Positions 34,504 through 43,309 are shown, numbered from the stretch's first letter. The stretch: 49,516 nucleotides of DNA from Candidatus Peregrinibacteria bacterium GW2011_GWF2_38_29 (GCA_000992695.1 LBUS01000004.1:81454-130969); one strand, 5' to 3'. Notes: generated by a model not told the origin, from the sequence alone. Numbers and translations: made by a program.

Positions 34504-35742
34504 TTATTCATACCTTAGCGCTTCCATTGGACTCTTTCTCGCCGCCTGTTTCGCAGGATACAAACCAAAAACAAGACCAACCATTCCGGAAACAAAAAGT
34601 CCAATCAAGGTCGCGGACAATGGGAACACAAATTCCCAAGAAAGCCCAACAACATTACTCAAAATCAATGCAACTAAAAACGATAAAATTGCTCCAAGAG
34701 CAATACCAATTGCGCCACCTGTACCGGTCAATAAAACCGATTCCAATAAAAATTGAAATAAAACATCTTTTTCCGTAGCGCCAACGGCTTTCCTAAGCCC
34801 AATTTCACGAGTTCTTTCCGTAACGGAAACAAGCATAATATTCATAATCCCAATTCCTCCAACAATTAATGAAATCGCGGCAACCGCAATCAAAAACATC
34901 GTCAAAACATCTGTAACAACGCTCAATCTCGAAGCAATATCCTCTTGCGTTTCAATATGAAAATCGTCCTTTTCCGGATCTGTAATATCGTGATTATTTC
35001 TTAAAGTGGTTTCAACATCTCTAACCGTACGTTTAATATTGGCCTCGGAATCCGCCTGAATTATCAAACGCTGATAATATTTCACTCCCAATATATATTG
35101 CTGAGTCGTTGTATAGGGAATAACCGCAATATCATCAAAATTAAAAAATGAAACTTGTCCTTTTTTTGGCATAGTTCCAACAATTCGAAATGTTCTATTT
35201 TTAATTTTAACTCTTTGACCAATTGCATCAGAAGAGCCAAAAAGCTCATCCTTAATGTTTGCACCTATAACAGCAACATCTGCCAAACTTTTCACGTCCT
35301 CATCCGTAAAAAACTCACCTTTATCAACATCCAAATCAAAAATTTCAGAAATCATAGGTGAAGCTCCAAATATCGTCATTCTATAAGTTTCACTCCCGTA
35401 AACAGCGGTCTCAGCCCCAAAAACAACAGGCATAATTCTTGAAATCGTTGGAGCGTTTGATTTTTTCGAAAGAGAATCAAAATCTTTTTCCCTTAAAGAA
35501 TCTGTAAACATTTGTGCGCTATCGCTTGCACCTTTTGGTTGTCTTCCCGGCAAAACAATAACTGTTTTTGAACCCATCCCTTGGATTTGATCCAAAATCA
35601 AATTCTGTGCGCCTTTGCCAAGCGAAGCAATAAGCATAATAGCTGTAATCCCAATAACGATACCAAGGACAGTCAATATAGAACGAGATTTATTCGTTCG
35701 AAGCCCTGTAATCGCTGTTTTTAATGTATATTTTAAAATCAT
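34504..35742 (-). CDS. MacB-like ABC transporter permease
   Basis: Membrane subunit of a tripartite-type efflux or lipoprotein-type ABC system. The 412-residue protein has the MacB/FtsX plan: an N-terminal helix (SILTVLGIVIGITAIMLIASLG), a large extracytoplasmic MacB_PCD domain (about residues 45-270), and three C-terminal helices starting FLIAVAAISLIVGGIGIMNIM, with the conserved ERTREIGLRKAVGAT loop. It lies 2 nt after the ATPase gene; together with the HlyD-like adaptor and MarR regulator upstream it forms a four-gene operon. Confidence 0.94.
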   Translation of the reverse strand: MILKYTLKTAITGLRTNKSRSILTVLGIVIGITAIMLIASLGKGAQNLILDQIQGMGSKTVIVLPGRQPKGASDSAQMFTDSLREKDFDSLSKKSNAPTISRIMPVVFGAETAVYGSETYRMTIFGASPMISEIFDLDVDKGEFFTDEDVKSLADVAVIGANIKDELFGSSDAIGQRVKIKNRTFRIVGTMPKKGQVSFFNFDDIAVIPYTTTQQYILGVKYYQRLIIQADSEANIKRTVRDVETTLRNNHDITDPEKDDFHIETQEDIASRLSVVTDVLTMFLIAVAAISLIVGGIGIMNIMLVSVTERTREIGLRKAVGATEKDVLFQFLLESVLLTGTGGAIGIALGAILSFLVALILSNVVGLSWEFVFPLSATLIGLFVSGMVGLVFGLYPAKQAARKSPMEALRYE

Positions 35743-35744
35743 AA

Positions 35745-36461
35745 TTATTTTATAAATTGAGTTGCTTTAAGGCGATGTTTAACCGCTTCATCACTCGCTA
35801 TTTTCCCATCATGCAATTTAATAATTCTAGTTGCATGTTCGGCGGTATAAGTTTCATGCGTAATCAAAATAATTGTATTTCCATGATCTTCATGTAAGCG
35901 TTGAAGCGTTTGCATAACAATCTGTCCGGATTTTGAATCAAGGTTACCGGTTGGCTCATCCGCAAAAATAACTGAAGGATTAAGTATAAGCGCTCTTGCA
36001 ATTGCGACTCTTTGTTTTTCACCACCGGACAACTGCGAAGGTTCATGATTTATACGATGCATCAATCCAACCGAATCAATAGCTTCCATGGCAAGCGCAT
36101 CCCATTTGCTTTCCGGAATATCCGAATATAAAAGTGGAAGTTTCACATTTTCCAAAACAGTTGTTCTTGGAAGCAAATTAAAAGCCTGAAAAACAAACCC
36201 CATTTTATTATTTCGAAGTTTTGCCAAATCATCTTCCGTATAAGACTCAATCTTTTTACCTTCAAAATAATATTCACCGCCAGTATGTTTATCCAAAAAT
36301 CCAAGAACATGAAGAAGCGTTGATTTTCCTGATCCGGAAGCGCCCATAATAGCTACAAATTCGCCTTTTTTTATATCAAATGTAACACCGTCCAAAGCCG
36401 TTGTTCTGGCATCTCCTTCGCCATATATTTTTTCCAAATTTTTTACCTCAATAATTTTCAT
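35745..36461 (-). CDS. MacB/LolD-type ABC transporter ATPase
   Basis: Energises the neighbouring permease. The 238-residue protein contains Walker A GASGSGKST, Q-loop FVFQAFNLLPRTT, signature QLSGGEKQRVAIARAL, Walker B VIFADEPTGNLD and the switch His in ILITHE. Length and motifs are typical of the MacB/LolD/FtsE group. It starts 1 nt after the adaptor gene stop. Confidence 0.96.
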   Translation of the reverse strand: MKIIEVKNLEKIYGEGDARTTALDGVTFDIKKGEFVAIMGASGSGKSTLLHVLGFLDKHTGGEYYFEGKKIESYTEDDLAKLRNNKMGFVFQAFNLLPRTTVLENVKLPLLYSDIPESKWDALAMEAIDSVGLMHRINHEPSQLSGGEKQRVAIARALILNPSVIFADEPTGNLDSKSGQIVMQTLQRLHEDHGNTIILITHETYTAEHATRIIKLHDGKIASDEAVKHRLKATQFIK

Positions 36462-36462
36462 A

Positions 36463-38199
36463 TTAGTTATTCATAATGACGATCTTATCCCCCGCCTTAA
36501 CTCCTTCCAAAATTTCCATATTCCCATTCACATCACGAATTCCAGCTTTAACTTTAACATCGTAAATTTTTCCATCTTCATCTTGAATTTTCACAAACCT
36601 TTCTCCGTCAATCGCAAAAACCGCTCTCTGAGGCACATAAAGAGCATTTTCACGCGTTGCAGTCACAATATCGATGTTTGCCGTCATACCGGATTTAACT
36701 CGTTCATCTTCTTTATCAAAAGCTAATTTAACTTTATAAGTCGGGACACCTTCAATAACGGTTTCCGCAGGGTCAATAGAAATAACTTTTGCTAAAAAGA
36801 CGTCATTGTCACCATAAGCATCAAGCGTTATGCGAGCCACGTTTTCAACTTTGATTTTAGCAATATCGACATCCGGAATATCAACTTCAACTTCAAATTT
36901 TGCATCACTCATAACAGAAAGAACAGGAACGGCTACTGAAGAAGTCTCACCTGCTTCGAGATTCTTTTTCGAAATAACTCCATTGATTGGAGACTTTATA
37001 ATTGTTTTTTCAAATTGTGCGGCAATGTTTTGATAATTGGCCGCCGCAGAATTAAGCTGTGCACCATAAAAATACACATTAGCCTCGGAAGATTTAACCT
37101 GCGCCTCAGCCGCAGAAATTTGATCAACCGTATTCCCAGCCTTTTTTAAAAGTAAATTGTTTTGAGCGACTGTTAATGCAGACTGCGCAGTTGCCAAATT
37201 CGTTTGATTTGTAATTTTCTGTGCATCAATTGCTTGAAGTTGTCCAACGACTGATGAAATTGCAGTATTAACACCCGTGCGACCAAGCGTAATATAAGTT
37301 TTATAAGACACGGAAGTCGCAGAAGACAAATCTGAAGCATAACTAACAGCAAGCATCAAATTATCCAAAAAAGCTCTAACAATCGATAAATGATATTTTG
37401 CTTTAATCATAGCTTGATTTAAAACCATTTCAGAAGGTGAAACATTTGCTTTTAAAGCATCCAATTCAATGCGCCATGTGTTTAATTCATTTCCGGAAAG
37501 CATTCTCTGCCATTCGGTATCAATTTTAACTTGTGAATTTGAAACAGAAAAAGTTAAACCCGGAGTCGAAGTTTCAGAATTTGAAAACATCCCATCTGTT
37601 TGCTTTCGAACAGCATCATCAGCTTTTGTAAAAGCATCAGCCAAAACATCATTAACGTCGTCCTTCAAAGAAGTGAGATCGTTTTCAGCCTTTGTCTCAG
37701 CATTTCTAAGGCTTGTCATGGCACTATCAACACTTGCCTGTGCTATTTGCAATTCTTCATCGCGAGTTCCCTTCTTTATAGATTCAAAATTTGCTTTTTG
37801 ATAATCAAGACTTGCTTTCGCCTGCATCAACTGCCCCCTTGCAGCTTCAACGCTAGCGCCGGCTTGCCTAACCTGAGCGGAAAAATCGTTATTAACAAGC
37901 GCGGCCAAAACCTGGCCAACTTTCACTTTATCTCCAACCTTAACATTGATATAAGCAACTTTAGCGGCTTTATCAAAAGTAAGATCAATAGTTTCAGCAG
38001 ATTTAACTTTACCGGTAACGGAAACTTCTTGGCTCATATTGCCGATTTTTGCTTCAACCGCTGTAAAATCAAGCTTTGCAGCCTTTGGAATCATTGCGTA
38101 AACAATGATCAATAAAACAAGTCCAATAGGAAGCGACGTCTTCCATTTTATTTTTAGAAACTGCAAAATCGCACGTATCTTATTAAAAATTTTAGTCAT
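36463..38199 (-). CDS. HlyD/MacA-like efflux adaptor protein
   Basis: Membrane-fusion-type adaptor linking the ABC permease to substrate release. The 578-residue product has an N-terminal membrane helix (about residues 19-36), a first half-lipoyl domain (KVGDKVKVGQVLAALVN), a long helical region interrupted by a large Ser/Ala-rich insertion, the second lipoyl half (IKSPINGVISKKNLEAGE), then beta-barrel and membrane-proximal domains. It is longer than E. coli MacA (about 370) because of the extended helical part. Its start overlaps the end of marR by 8 bp, indicating coupled translation. In a cell with a single membrane its partner outside the membrane is unclear. Confidence 0.92.
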   Translation of the reverse strand: MTKIFNKIRAILQFLKIKWKTSLPIGLVLLIIVYAMIPKAAKLDFTAVEAKIGNMSQEVSVTGKVKSAETIDLTFDKAAKVAYINVKVGDKVKVGQVLAALVNNDFSAQVRQAGASVEAARGQLMQAKASLDYQKANFESIKKGTRDEELQIAQASVDSAMTSLRNAETKAENDLTSLKDDVNDVLADAFTKADDAVRKQTDGMFSNSETSTPGLTFSVSNSQVKIDTEWQRMLSGNELNTWRIELDALKANVSPSEMVLNQAMIKAKYHLSIVRAFLDNLMLAVSYASDLSSATSVSYKTYITLGRTGVNTAISSVVGQLQAIDAQKITNQTNLATAQSALTVAQNNLLLKKAGNTVDQISAAEAQVKSSEANVYFYGAQLNSAAANYQNIAAQFEKTIIKSPINGVISKKNLEAGETSSVAVPVLSVMSDAKFEVEVDIPDVDIAKIKVENVARITLDAYGDNDVFLAKVISIDPAETVIEGVPTYKVKLAFDKEDERVKSGMTANIDIVTATRENALYVPQRAVFAIDGERFVKIQDEDGKIYDVKVKAGIRDVNGNMEILEGVKAGDKIVIMNN

Positions 38200-38611
38200 G
38201 TGAATATTTTTTAAGTTTTATAAGAATTTTTTCAAGATCGATAAGCTCTTTATCGGTTAAAGAATCAAGCGCAAGAAAGCCTGCAACATTATTTTTCCAT
38301 GCCGCATCAATAATTGAATCCGCCTTTTTTGTGACAGAAAGATTCACCTCACGCCTATCTTTTTTATCATGCTTTCTTTGTACATATCCGGCCTTTGTGA
38401 GCCCGTCAATAAGAGAAGTCGTTGAAGCATTTCTGATACCAAGCATATTTGAAATATCCCTCATTTTTGCTTTATTTTCTTTAATAAACATAATGGCAAA
38501 CAATTGCGACATATTAAGCCCCAAACAACATTTGCGCAAAGCGCGCGAACGTATAACTCGTCCAAGTTCAAAGAAAAGCTTTATCACTTTCTCATTTATA
38601 TTTTTTGGCAT
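38192..38611 (-). CDS. MarR-family transcriptional regulator
   Basis: Probable autoregulated repressor of the efflux operon. The 139-residue protein has a winged helix-turn-helix (MRDISNMLGIRNASTTSLIDGL, in two parts MRDISNMLGI and RNASTTSLIDGL), the wing KHDKKDRREVNLSVTKK with the conserved DxRxxxLxLT-like pattern, and flanking dimer helices. It is the first gene of the marR-hlyD-ATPase-permease operon. Its promoter is well defined at 38642-38670, and the bases between the -10 and the start contain repeated TTAGATC/TTTAGATA words that could form the operator. Confidence 0.93.
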   Translation of the reverse strand: MPKNINEKVIKLFFELGRVIRSRALRKCCLGLNMSQLFAIMFIKENKAKMRDISNMLGIRNASTTSLIDGLTKAGYVQRKHDKKDRREVNLSVTKKADSIIDAAWKNNVAGFLALDSLTDKELIDLEKILIKLKKYSHD

Positions 38612-38641
38612 ATTTAGGTATCTAAATAGTTAGGAGATCTA

Positions 38642-38670
38642 ATTATATCATGCCTAAAATAAAAGGTCAA
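38642..38670 (-). promoter_or_regulatory. Promoter of the marR efflux operon
   Basis: Minus strand TTGACC (38665-38670), a 17-bp spacer and TATAAT (38642-38647). Just downstream (38613-38641) the words TTAGATC and TTTAGATA are a candidate MarR site. The promoter lies 12 bp after the tRNA-Ala(GGC) 3' end. Confidence 0.75.
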
Positions 38671-38681
38671 TACGCAGAAGT

Positions 38682-38758
38682 TGGTGGAGCCAATGGGGGT
38701 CGAACCCACAACCTCATCCATGCCATGGATGCGCTCTAGCCAGTTGAGCTATGGCCCC
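38682..38758 (-). tRNA. tRNA-Ala(GGC)
   Basis: A 77-nt cloverleaf on the minus strand with a GGGGCCA/TGGCTCC acceptor stem (one G-U), anticodon arm CATCC ATGGCAT GGATG giving GGC, GGGTTCGACCCC in the T arm and an encoded CCA. A structured leader element lies directly 5' of it. Confidence 0.95.
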
Positions 38759-38760
38759 GG

Positions 38761-38884
38761 TAAGTGCGAGAAAAGCGGTTCGAAGCGTAGTGAATGCGTA
38801 TTTAGCGTTCACGAAGCGCAGAACTCCGAGCAAAAAATAATTTATTTATTTTTTAGCGAGGAGAGCTTTTCCCTCTTGCAAGTA
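38761..38884 (-). ncRNA. tRNA-leader three-way-junction element C
   Basis: Outer stem GAAAAGC (38770-38776) with GCTTTTC (38865-38871). First inner hairpin GTGAATGC/GCGTTCAC (38790-38797, 38805-38812). Second inner stem CTCC (38824-38827) with GGAG (38860-38863), continuing AAAAAATAA/TTATTTTTT. It abuts tRNA-Ala(GGC). The first 17 bases (GTAAGTGCGAGAAAAGC) are repeated with one change at 38883-38899, like the start of a second copy. A possible promoter (TTGTAA, 17 bp, TATATT) lies beyond. Confidence 0.75.
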
Positions 38885-38941
38885 AGTGCAAGAAAAGCAC
38901 AAATATATTTAACATAAAAACAATTTACAAACAATACTCTT

Positions 38942-39685
38942 TTACTCCAAAAGCAAAAGTAGCATCATAATCCCAATCCCAAACACAAAGAATATAAACT
39001 GAAAAAACGCCTTCTTTAAACCACATTCTTTATGTAATTCAGGAATCAAATCTGATCCGGCAATATAAATAAACGCACCTGCCGTAAATGGAACTAAAAA
39101 CAAAGTTAAATTTGAATTCACGGTTCCAACCAAAAATACAACAGCCGCGCCAAGAACCGCTGTTAAAGCTGTTACAAAATTAAAAAACATAGCTTTCTTT
39201 TTTGAAAAACCACCATAAAGAAGAATGCCAAAATCCCCTATCTCTTGCGGAATTTCGTGCAAAACGACGGCCAGTGTCGTTGCAATCCCAACCGGGATAC
39301 TCACCATATAACTCGCGCCAATAACAAGCCCATCGATAAAATTATGCACAGAGTCTCCAACCAAATTCATGAGTGCAACCGGATGCGGATGAGAAGCTGA
39401 AGTTGGCACGTGGCAATGTCTCCAATGAATAAACTTTTCAATAACGAAAAATGTAAGAATTCCACCTATAATATAAAGCGAAGTTTGCAGATTAAAGCCA
39501 TCTTCCGCCGCTTCCGGAAGAAGATGAATAAACACATCACCAAACAAAGCGCCTGCGGAAAAACTAACAAAATAAACCAGAACGTTCTGCAAAGATTTAT
39601 CTCTAAAAAAAATAGCAACAACGCCAACAAGCGACATTGCGCTAACGATAAAAACGCTAACTAGCGAATATAAAAATGGGGTCAT
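38942..39685 (-). CDS. ZIP-family metal ion transporter
   Basis: Imports Zn2+ or related divalent ions. The 247-residue product has eight predicted helices and the ZIP signature residues. Helix 4 carries HNFIDGLVIGASY and helix 5 carries HEIPQEIGDFGILLYGG, forming the binuclear metal site; helix 2-3 has GDVFIHLLPEA. A His-rich loop (HWRHCHVPTSASHPHP) lies between helices 3 and 4, as in the family. Length is normal. It is divergent from the CxxC-rich protein gene (36-bp gap), which is notable because that protein probably binds zinc. Confidence 0.94.
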   Translation of the reverse strand: MTPFLYSLVSVFIVSAMSLVGVVAIFFRDKSLQNVLVYFVSFSAGALFGDVFIHLLPEAAEDGFNLQTSLYIIGGILTFFVIEKFIHWRHCHVPTSASHPHPVALMNLVGDSVHNFIDGLVIGASYMVSIPVGIATTLAVVLHEIPQEIGDFGILLYGGFSKKKAMFFNFVTALTAVLGAAVVFLVGTVNSNLTLFLVPFTAGAFIYIAGSDLIPELHKECGLKKAFFQFIFFVFGIGIMMLLLLLE

Positions 39686-39721
39686 GTTTGTTGATTAAAG
39701 TAAGGATAGTATAATACAGCC

Positions 39722-41377
39722 ATGGCGATACATGCAAAACAATGCAAAACTTGCGCAAAAACTTTTCAAATTCCCGATGAAGACCAAGAGTTTTATATAA
39801 AAATGCAAGTTACAAAACCGGACTTTTGCCCATCATGCAGACAACAGCGCAGGCTCGCTTTCAGAAACGAATTTTATCTTTATCAGCGAAAATGCGACTT
39901 TTCAGGAAAAGAAATAATCTCAATGTATTCACCAGACAAACCTTATAAAATTTATGACCAAGAAACATGGTGGTCTGACAAATGGGATCCAATGCAATTT
40001 GGTCGCGATTTTGACTTTAACAAGCCATTTTTTGAACAATTCATCGACCTGCAAAAAAGCGTTCCACGCATGTCTTTAAACGTAATAAGCAGTGAAAATA
40101 GTTACTATACAAACTATGCATTTCGTAATAAAAACTGTTATATGGTTTTCACAACCGATTATTGCGAAGATTCATATTATGGACGCATAAATTATCACTG
40201 CTTCAAATGTGTAGACTTTGATTACACGAACGATTCAACACATTGTTATGAGGTTTTTGACGCCAAACGGTGTAACAATTGCCACTTCTCTCAAAAAATA
40301 AGCGGATGTAGCAACTTATTATTTTGTTATGACATGAAAAACTGCCACGACTGCATCGGATGCGCAAATTTAAGAAACAAAAAATATTACATTCATAACA
40401 AAGAAGCAACAAAAGAAGAATATGAAAAAATAATAAAAAAAATGGACTTAGGATCATATAAAGGCCTACAAAAAGCCAAAAAACAAACTGATGAATTTTT
40501 ATTAACATGTCCAAAAAAACATCTCGAAAATGTCAACTCTGAAGATTGCATTGGAAACTTTTTAAAAAATTCCAAAAACGCAAAATTTTGTTTCGATAGC
40601 GAAAAACTTCACGACGTTAAATATGCAACACAACTAAACGACGCAAAAGACAGCCAAGATTGGGACTTTGTAGCCGAGGGAAGCGAACTTTGCTATCAAA
40701 TGGTTAGCTCGGCCATCAGAATGATTCAATGCAAATTCTGCATGAATTCCTGGGAAGGCAACTCAAACATCTCATACTGCGATTTATGCCTTGGAAACAG
40801 CAATATTTTTGGATGTGTCGGGCTTCGCAAAAAACATTACTGCATTTTAAACAAAGAATATACAAAAGAAGAATATGAAGAAATAATCCCACGAATAAAC
40901 GAACACATGAAGCAAACAGGTGAATTCAGCCAATTCTTTCCGGCACAAGCATCCCCTTTTGGATATAACGAATCTGTCGCAAGTGAATATTTCCCACTTA
41001 AAAAAGAAGATGCATTAAAACTCGGATTCACATGGAAAGATAACGATAAAAAAGATTATAAAAAACAAACCTATATTATTCCGGATCAAATCACGCAAAT
41101 TCCATCTTCCATAACAAATGAAACGCTCGCATGCGAAGTTTGCGGAAAAAATTACAAGATTACTTCACAAGAATTAGAATTCTATAAAAAATCGAATTTA
41201 CCAATTCCCCATAGCTGTTATTTATGCAGACACAAGACAAGGATGGCAAAAAAGAATCCAAGAAAGCTCTGGGAAAAATCATGCGCAAAATGTGGAATAA
41301 AAACTCAAACAACATATCCTCCGGAAAATCCTTCGCCAATTTTATGCGAAAAATGCTACTTAGAACACGTTGGATAA
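39722..41377 (+). CDS. Large CxxC-rich zinc-ribbon protein of CPR type, function unknown
   Basis: A 551-residue protein with about a dozen CxxC pairs. The N-terminal zinc ribbon (CKTCAKTF...CPSCRQQRR) is followed by a middle region of irregular repeats rich in Asn, Cys, Tyr and Phe (SYYTNYAFRNKNCYMVF, CSNLLFCYDMKNCHDCIGC, NISYCDLCLGNSNIFGC). Two copies of a helical spacer occur (YIHNKEATKEEYEKI and CILNKEYTKEEYEEI), and C-terminal ribbons end it (CEVCGKNY, CYLCRHKTR, CAKCGIKTQ, CEKCYLEH). The repeats could stack as a beta solenoid. Similar proteins are widespread in CPR genomes without known function; this is from memory and needs a search. There is no signal sequence, so cytoplasmic. It sits beside the ZIP transporter and a VIT-like gene. 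Confidence 0.85.
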   Translation: MAIHAKQCKTCAKTFQIPDEDQEFYIKMQVTKPDFCPSCRQQRRLAFRNEFYLYQRKCDFSGKEIISMYSPDKPYKIYDQETWWSDKWDPMQFGRDFDFNKPFFEQFIDLQKSVPRMSLNVISSENSYYTNYAFRNKNCYMVFTTDYCEDSYYGRINYHCFKCVDFDYTNDSTHCYEVFDAKRCNNCHFSQKISGCSNLLFCYDMKNCHDCIGCANLRNKKYYIHNKEATKEEYEKIIKKMDLGSYKGLQKAKKQTDEFLLTCPKKHLENVNSEDCIGNFLKNSKNAKFCFDSEKLHDVKYATQLNDAKDSQDWDFVAEGSELCYQMVSSAIRMIQCKFCMNSWEGNSNISYCDLCLGNSNIFGCVGLRKKHYCILNKEYTKEEYEEIIPRINEHMKQTGEFSQFFPAQASPFGYNESVASEYFPLKKEDALKLGFTWKDNDKKDYKKQTYIIPDQITQIPSSITNETLACEVCGKNYKITSQELEFYKKSNLPIPHSCYLCRHKTRMAKKNPRKLWEKSCAKCGIKTQTTYPPENPSPILCEKCYLEHVG

Positions 41378-41384
41378 AACTCTT

Positions 41385-41864
41385 TTATTGCTTGAAAGCC
41401 ATACCAATCCAATCTCCAACTTGATGCGTCACGGAAATAACCACAATCGCAATCAAAACGTGTTCAAGAATAACATGCAAAGGCTTTGTTTTTTCGGCTT
41501 TTGCTAAAAAATAACTCAAAATCGCGAGCAAAGTTACTCCATATATAACGCTCACATAAATAGCTGTAGTTAAAGGAAAAATCAAAACAGGAATAACGAA
41601 TGTTAAAGCGAAAATTAACTTAAAAACAAACGTAGAAAAAGTCGCCTCCCAAACTTGCTTTGTTGATTTATCACCTGCAGATTCCTGAGAAATGTGTATT
41701 CCCAAAGAATCGGAAAACGCATCAGCAATCGCGATGGTTAAAATGCCACCCAAAACAACATATTTTGATGAAGTAACGGAATCAAGTCCAACCATAAGTC
41801 CAAGGGTCGTGATAATCGCGGAAGTAAGACCAAAACTAAAACCTGTTTTTAAAGATGCTCTCAT
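41385..41864 (-). CDS. VIT/CCC1-like membrane protein
   Basis: Possible Fe2+/Mn2+ transporter. The 159-residue product has about four to five membrane helices. The start GFSFGLTSAIITTLGLMVGLDS matches the GxxxGxxxxIITTLGLVxG-type opening of the VIT1/CCC1 family, followed by ILTIAIADAFSDSLGIHISQES, where the acidic residues correspond to the metal-binding helix 2. It is shorter than typical CCC1 proteins (about 230) because it lacks the large cytoplasmic loop. It is convergent with the CxxC protein gene (7-bp gap). Confidence 0.75.
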   Translation of the reverse strand: MRASLKTGFSFGLTSAIITTLGLMVGLDSVTSSKYVVLGGILTIAIADAFSDSLGIHISQESAGDKSTKQVWEATFSTFVFKLIFALTFVIPVLIFPLTTAIYVSVIYGVTLLAILSYFLAKAEKTKPLHVILEHVLIAIVVISVTHQVGDWIGMAFKQ

Positions 41865-41934
41865 AAAATTATAAAGTTAAATTTAGACAATTAATGCAAT
41901 TCTATATTGCTTATATATAAGCGTCAAACAGATG

Positions 41935-42672
41935 TTATAAAAATGTCAGAAGTGCAGGAATAACAATTCCGGCAGTTTCAGATCGCAGAATCCTTGAACC
42001 AACGTTCAATAAAATAAAATCTGCTTCCTTCACACTCTCAATTTCCTGCTCTGTAAAACCACCTTCAGGTCCAATATAAACATTAATTTGCTCAACTCCA
42101 TCGGCTAAAATTTTTGAAACATCCTTAAGCATTTTTTCAGCTTCAGGATGAGCTAAAACATGAACAACTTTTTTATTCACCTCGCTACTTTTCGCCAATT
42201 TTTCCAACAATTTCTGCATCTTAACAGGCTCTTTCAAAACAGGAATAATTCCTCTACCACTTTGCTCCGCAGATTCTTTCAAAATTCTTTCCAAACGCGG
42301 CAATTTATGCAAACTTTCACGTTCTGTTCTTTTTGTAATTAAAGGCACAAATTCACTCACACCAATCTCAGTCCCCTTTTGCAAAACCATTTCAAATTTT
42401 TCCGGACTTTTTTGAATTGCCTGATAAAGACAAATTTTAATTTTTGCCTCGGCGTTATTTTTTCGTTTTTCCAAGACCTTTCCAACGACCTCTTTTTTAG
42501 AAATCTCCAATAATTCAACCAAATATTCCTCGCCGGAATTATCCAAAATCATAATCTTTTCACCAACTTTAAATCGAAGAACATTAAAAAATTGATGACA
42601 CAATTCTTCAGAAACTATCAAAACCTTCTCGTCATCAATTACATCCGGCTGAAAAATAAAAAATCTATGCAT
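41935..42672 (-). CDS. rsmE: 16S rRNA m3U1498 methyltransferase RsmE
   Basis: Methylates N3 of U1498 in 16S rRNA. The start chosen is the ATG at 42670-42672 (MHRFFI, the usual family start); a GTG two codons upstream is less likely. The 245-residue product has the N-terminal PUA-like domain (HQFFNVLRFKVGEKI) and the SPOUT methyltransferase domain ending in the trefoil-knot signature IGPEGGFTEQEI...LLNVGSRILRSETAGIVIPA. Length is normal. It is divergent from the peroxiredoxin gene. Confidence 0.95.
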   Translation of the reverse strand: MHRFFIFQPDVIDDEKVLIVSEELCHQFFNVLRFKVGEKIMILDNSGEEYLVELLEISKKEVVGKVLEKRKNNAEAKIKICLYQAIQKSPEKFEMVLQKGTEIGVSEFVPLITKRTERESLHKLPRLERILKESAEQSGRGIIPVLKEPVKMQKLLEKLAKSSEVNKKVVHVLAHPEAEKMLKDVSKILADGVEQINVYIGPEGGFTEQEIESVKEADFILLNVGSRILRSETAGIVIPALLTFL

Positions 42673-42769
42673 GAACACATTCTGCCCTTATCAAAGCCAA
42701 AAGTAAAGCAATTTGTATTTATAAAAATTTATAATATAATAATCTATTAACCATATAACCAAAAACAAA

Positions 42770-43309
42770 ATGGTAAAAATAGACGCATACGTCAACGATC
42801 AGATTAAAAAAATAAAATTATCTGATTACAAAGGAAAATGGGTAGTGCTTCTTTTTTATCCTGCGGATTTCACATTTGTATGCCCAACAGAACTTGGAGA
42901 AGCGGAAAAATATTATGAAGAATTCAAAAAATTAAACGCAGAAATTCTAAGCATAAGCACAGACACAGCATTTGTTCACAAAGCTTGGCATGACAATTCC
43001 GAATTAATAAAAAAAGTAACCTATCCAATGCTGGCAGACCCAACAGGCAATATTTGCCGCATATTTGGGACTTATATCGAAAATGAAGGATTATCGCTTC
43101 GCGGGACGTTTATTATCGATCCTGATGGAAAGCTAAAGATGGCAGACATTCACGATAACAGCATAGGTAGAAGTGCAAAAGAAATCTTGCGCAGACTTCA
43201 AGCAGCAGATTTTGTTCGCAAAAATAATGGCGCATTAGTTTGCCCTGCAAGCTGGGAACCAGGAAAAGAAACGTTAAAACCTGGGATTGAATTAATCGGC
43301 AAAATCTAA
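42770..43309 (+). CDS. 2-Cys peroxiredoxin (AhpC/Prx1 type)
   Basis: Reduces hydrogen peroxide and organic peroxides. The 179-residue product has the peroxidatic Cys38 in ADFTFVCPTE and the resolving Cys158 in ALVCPASW, placing it in the typical 2-Cys AhpC/Prx1 group; the catalytic Arg lies in SLRGTFII. Length is slightly short of AhpC (187). No AhpF or thioredoxin reductase gene is adjacent. TATAAT-like sequences lie 25-40 nt upstream and TAACCAAAAACAAAATG marks the start. Confidence 0.95.
   Translation: MVKIDAYVNDQIKKIKLSDYKGKWVVLLFYPADFTFVCPTELGEAEKYYEEFKKLNAEILSISTDTAFVHKAWHDNSELIKKVTYPMLADPTGNICRIFGTYIENEGLSLRGTFIIDPDGKLKMADIHDNSIGRSAKEILRRLQAADFVRKNNGALVCPASWEPGKETLKPGIELIGKI

Noticed and set aside
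37600-38115. Plus-strand frame of 171 codons
   Set aside because: Antisense to the HlyD-like adaptor; no recognisable domain.
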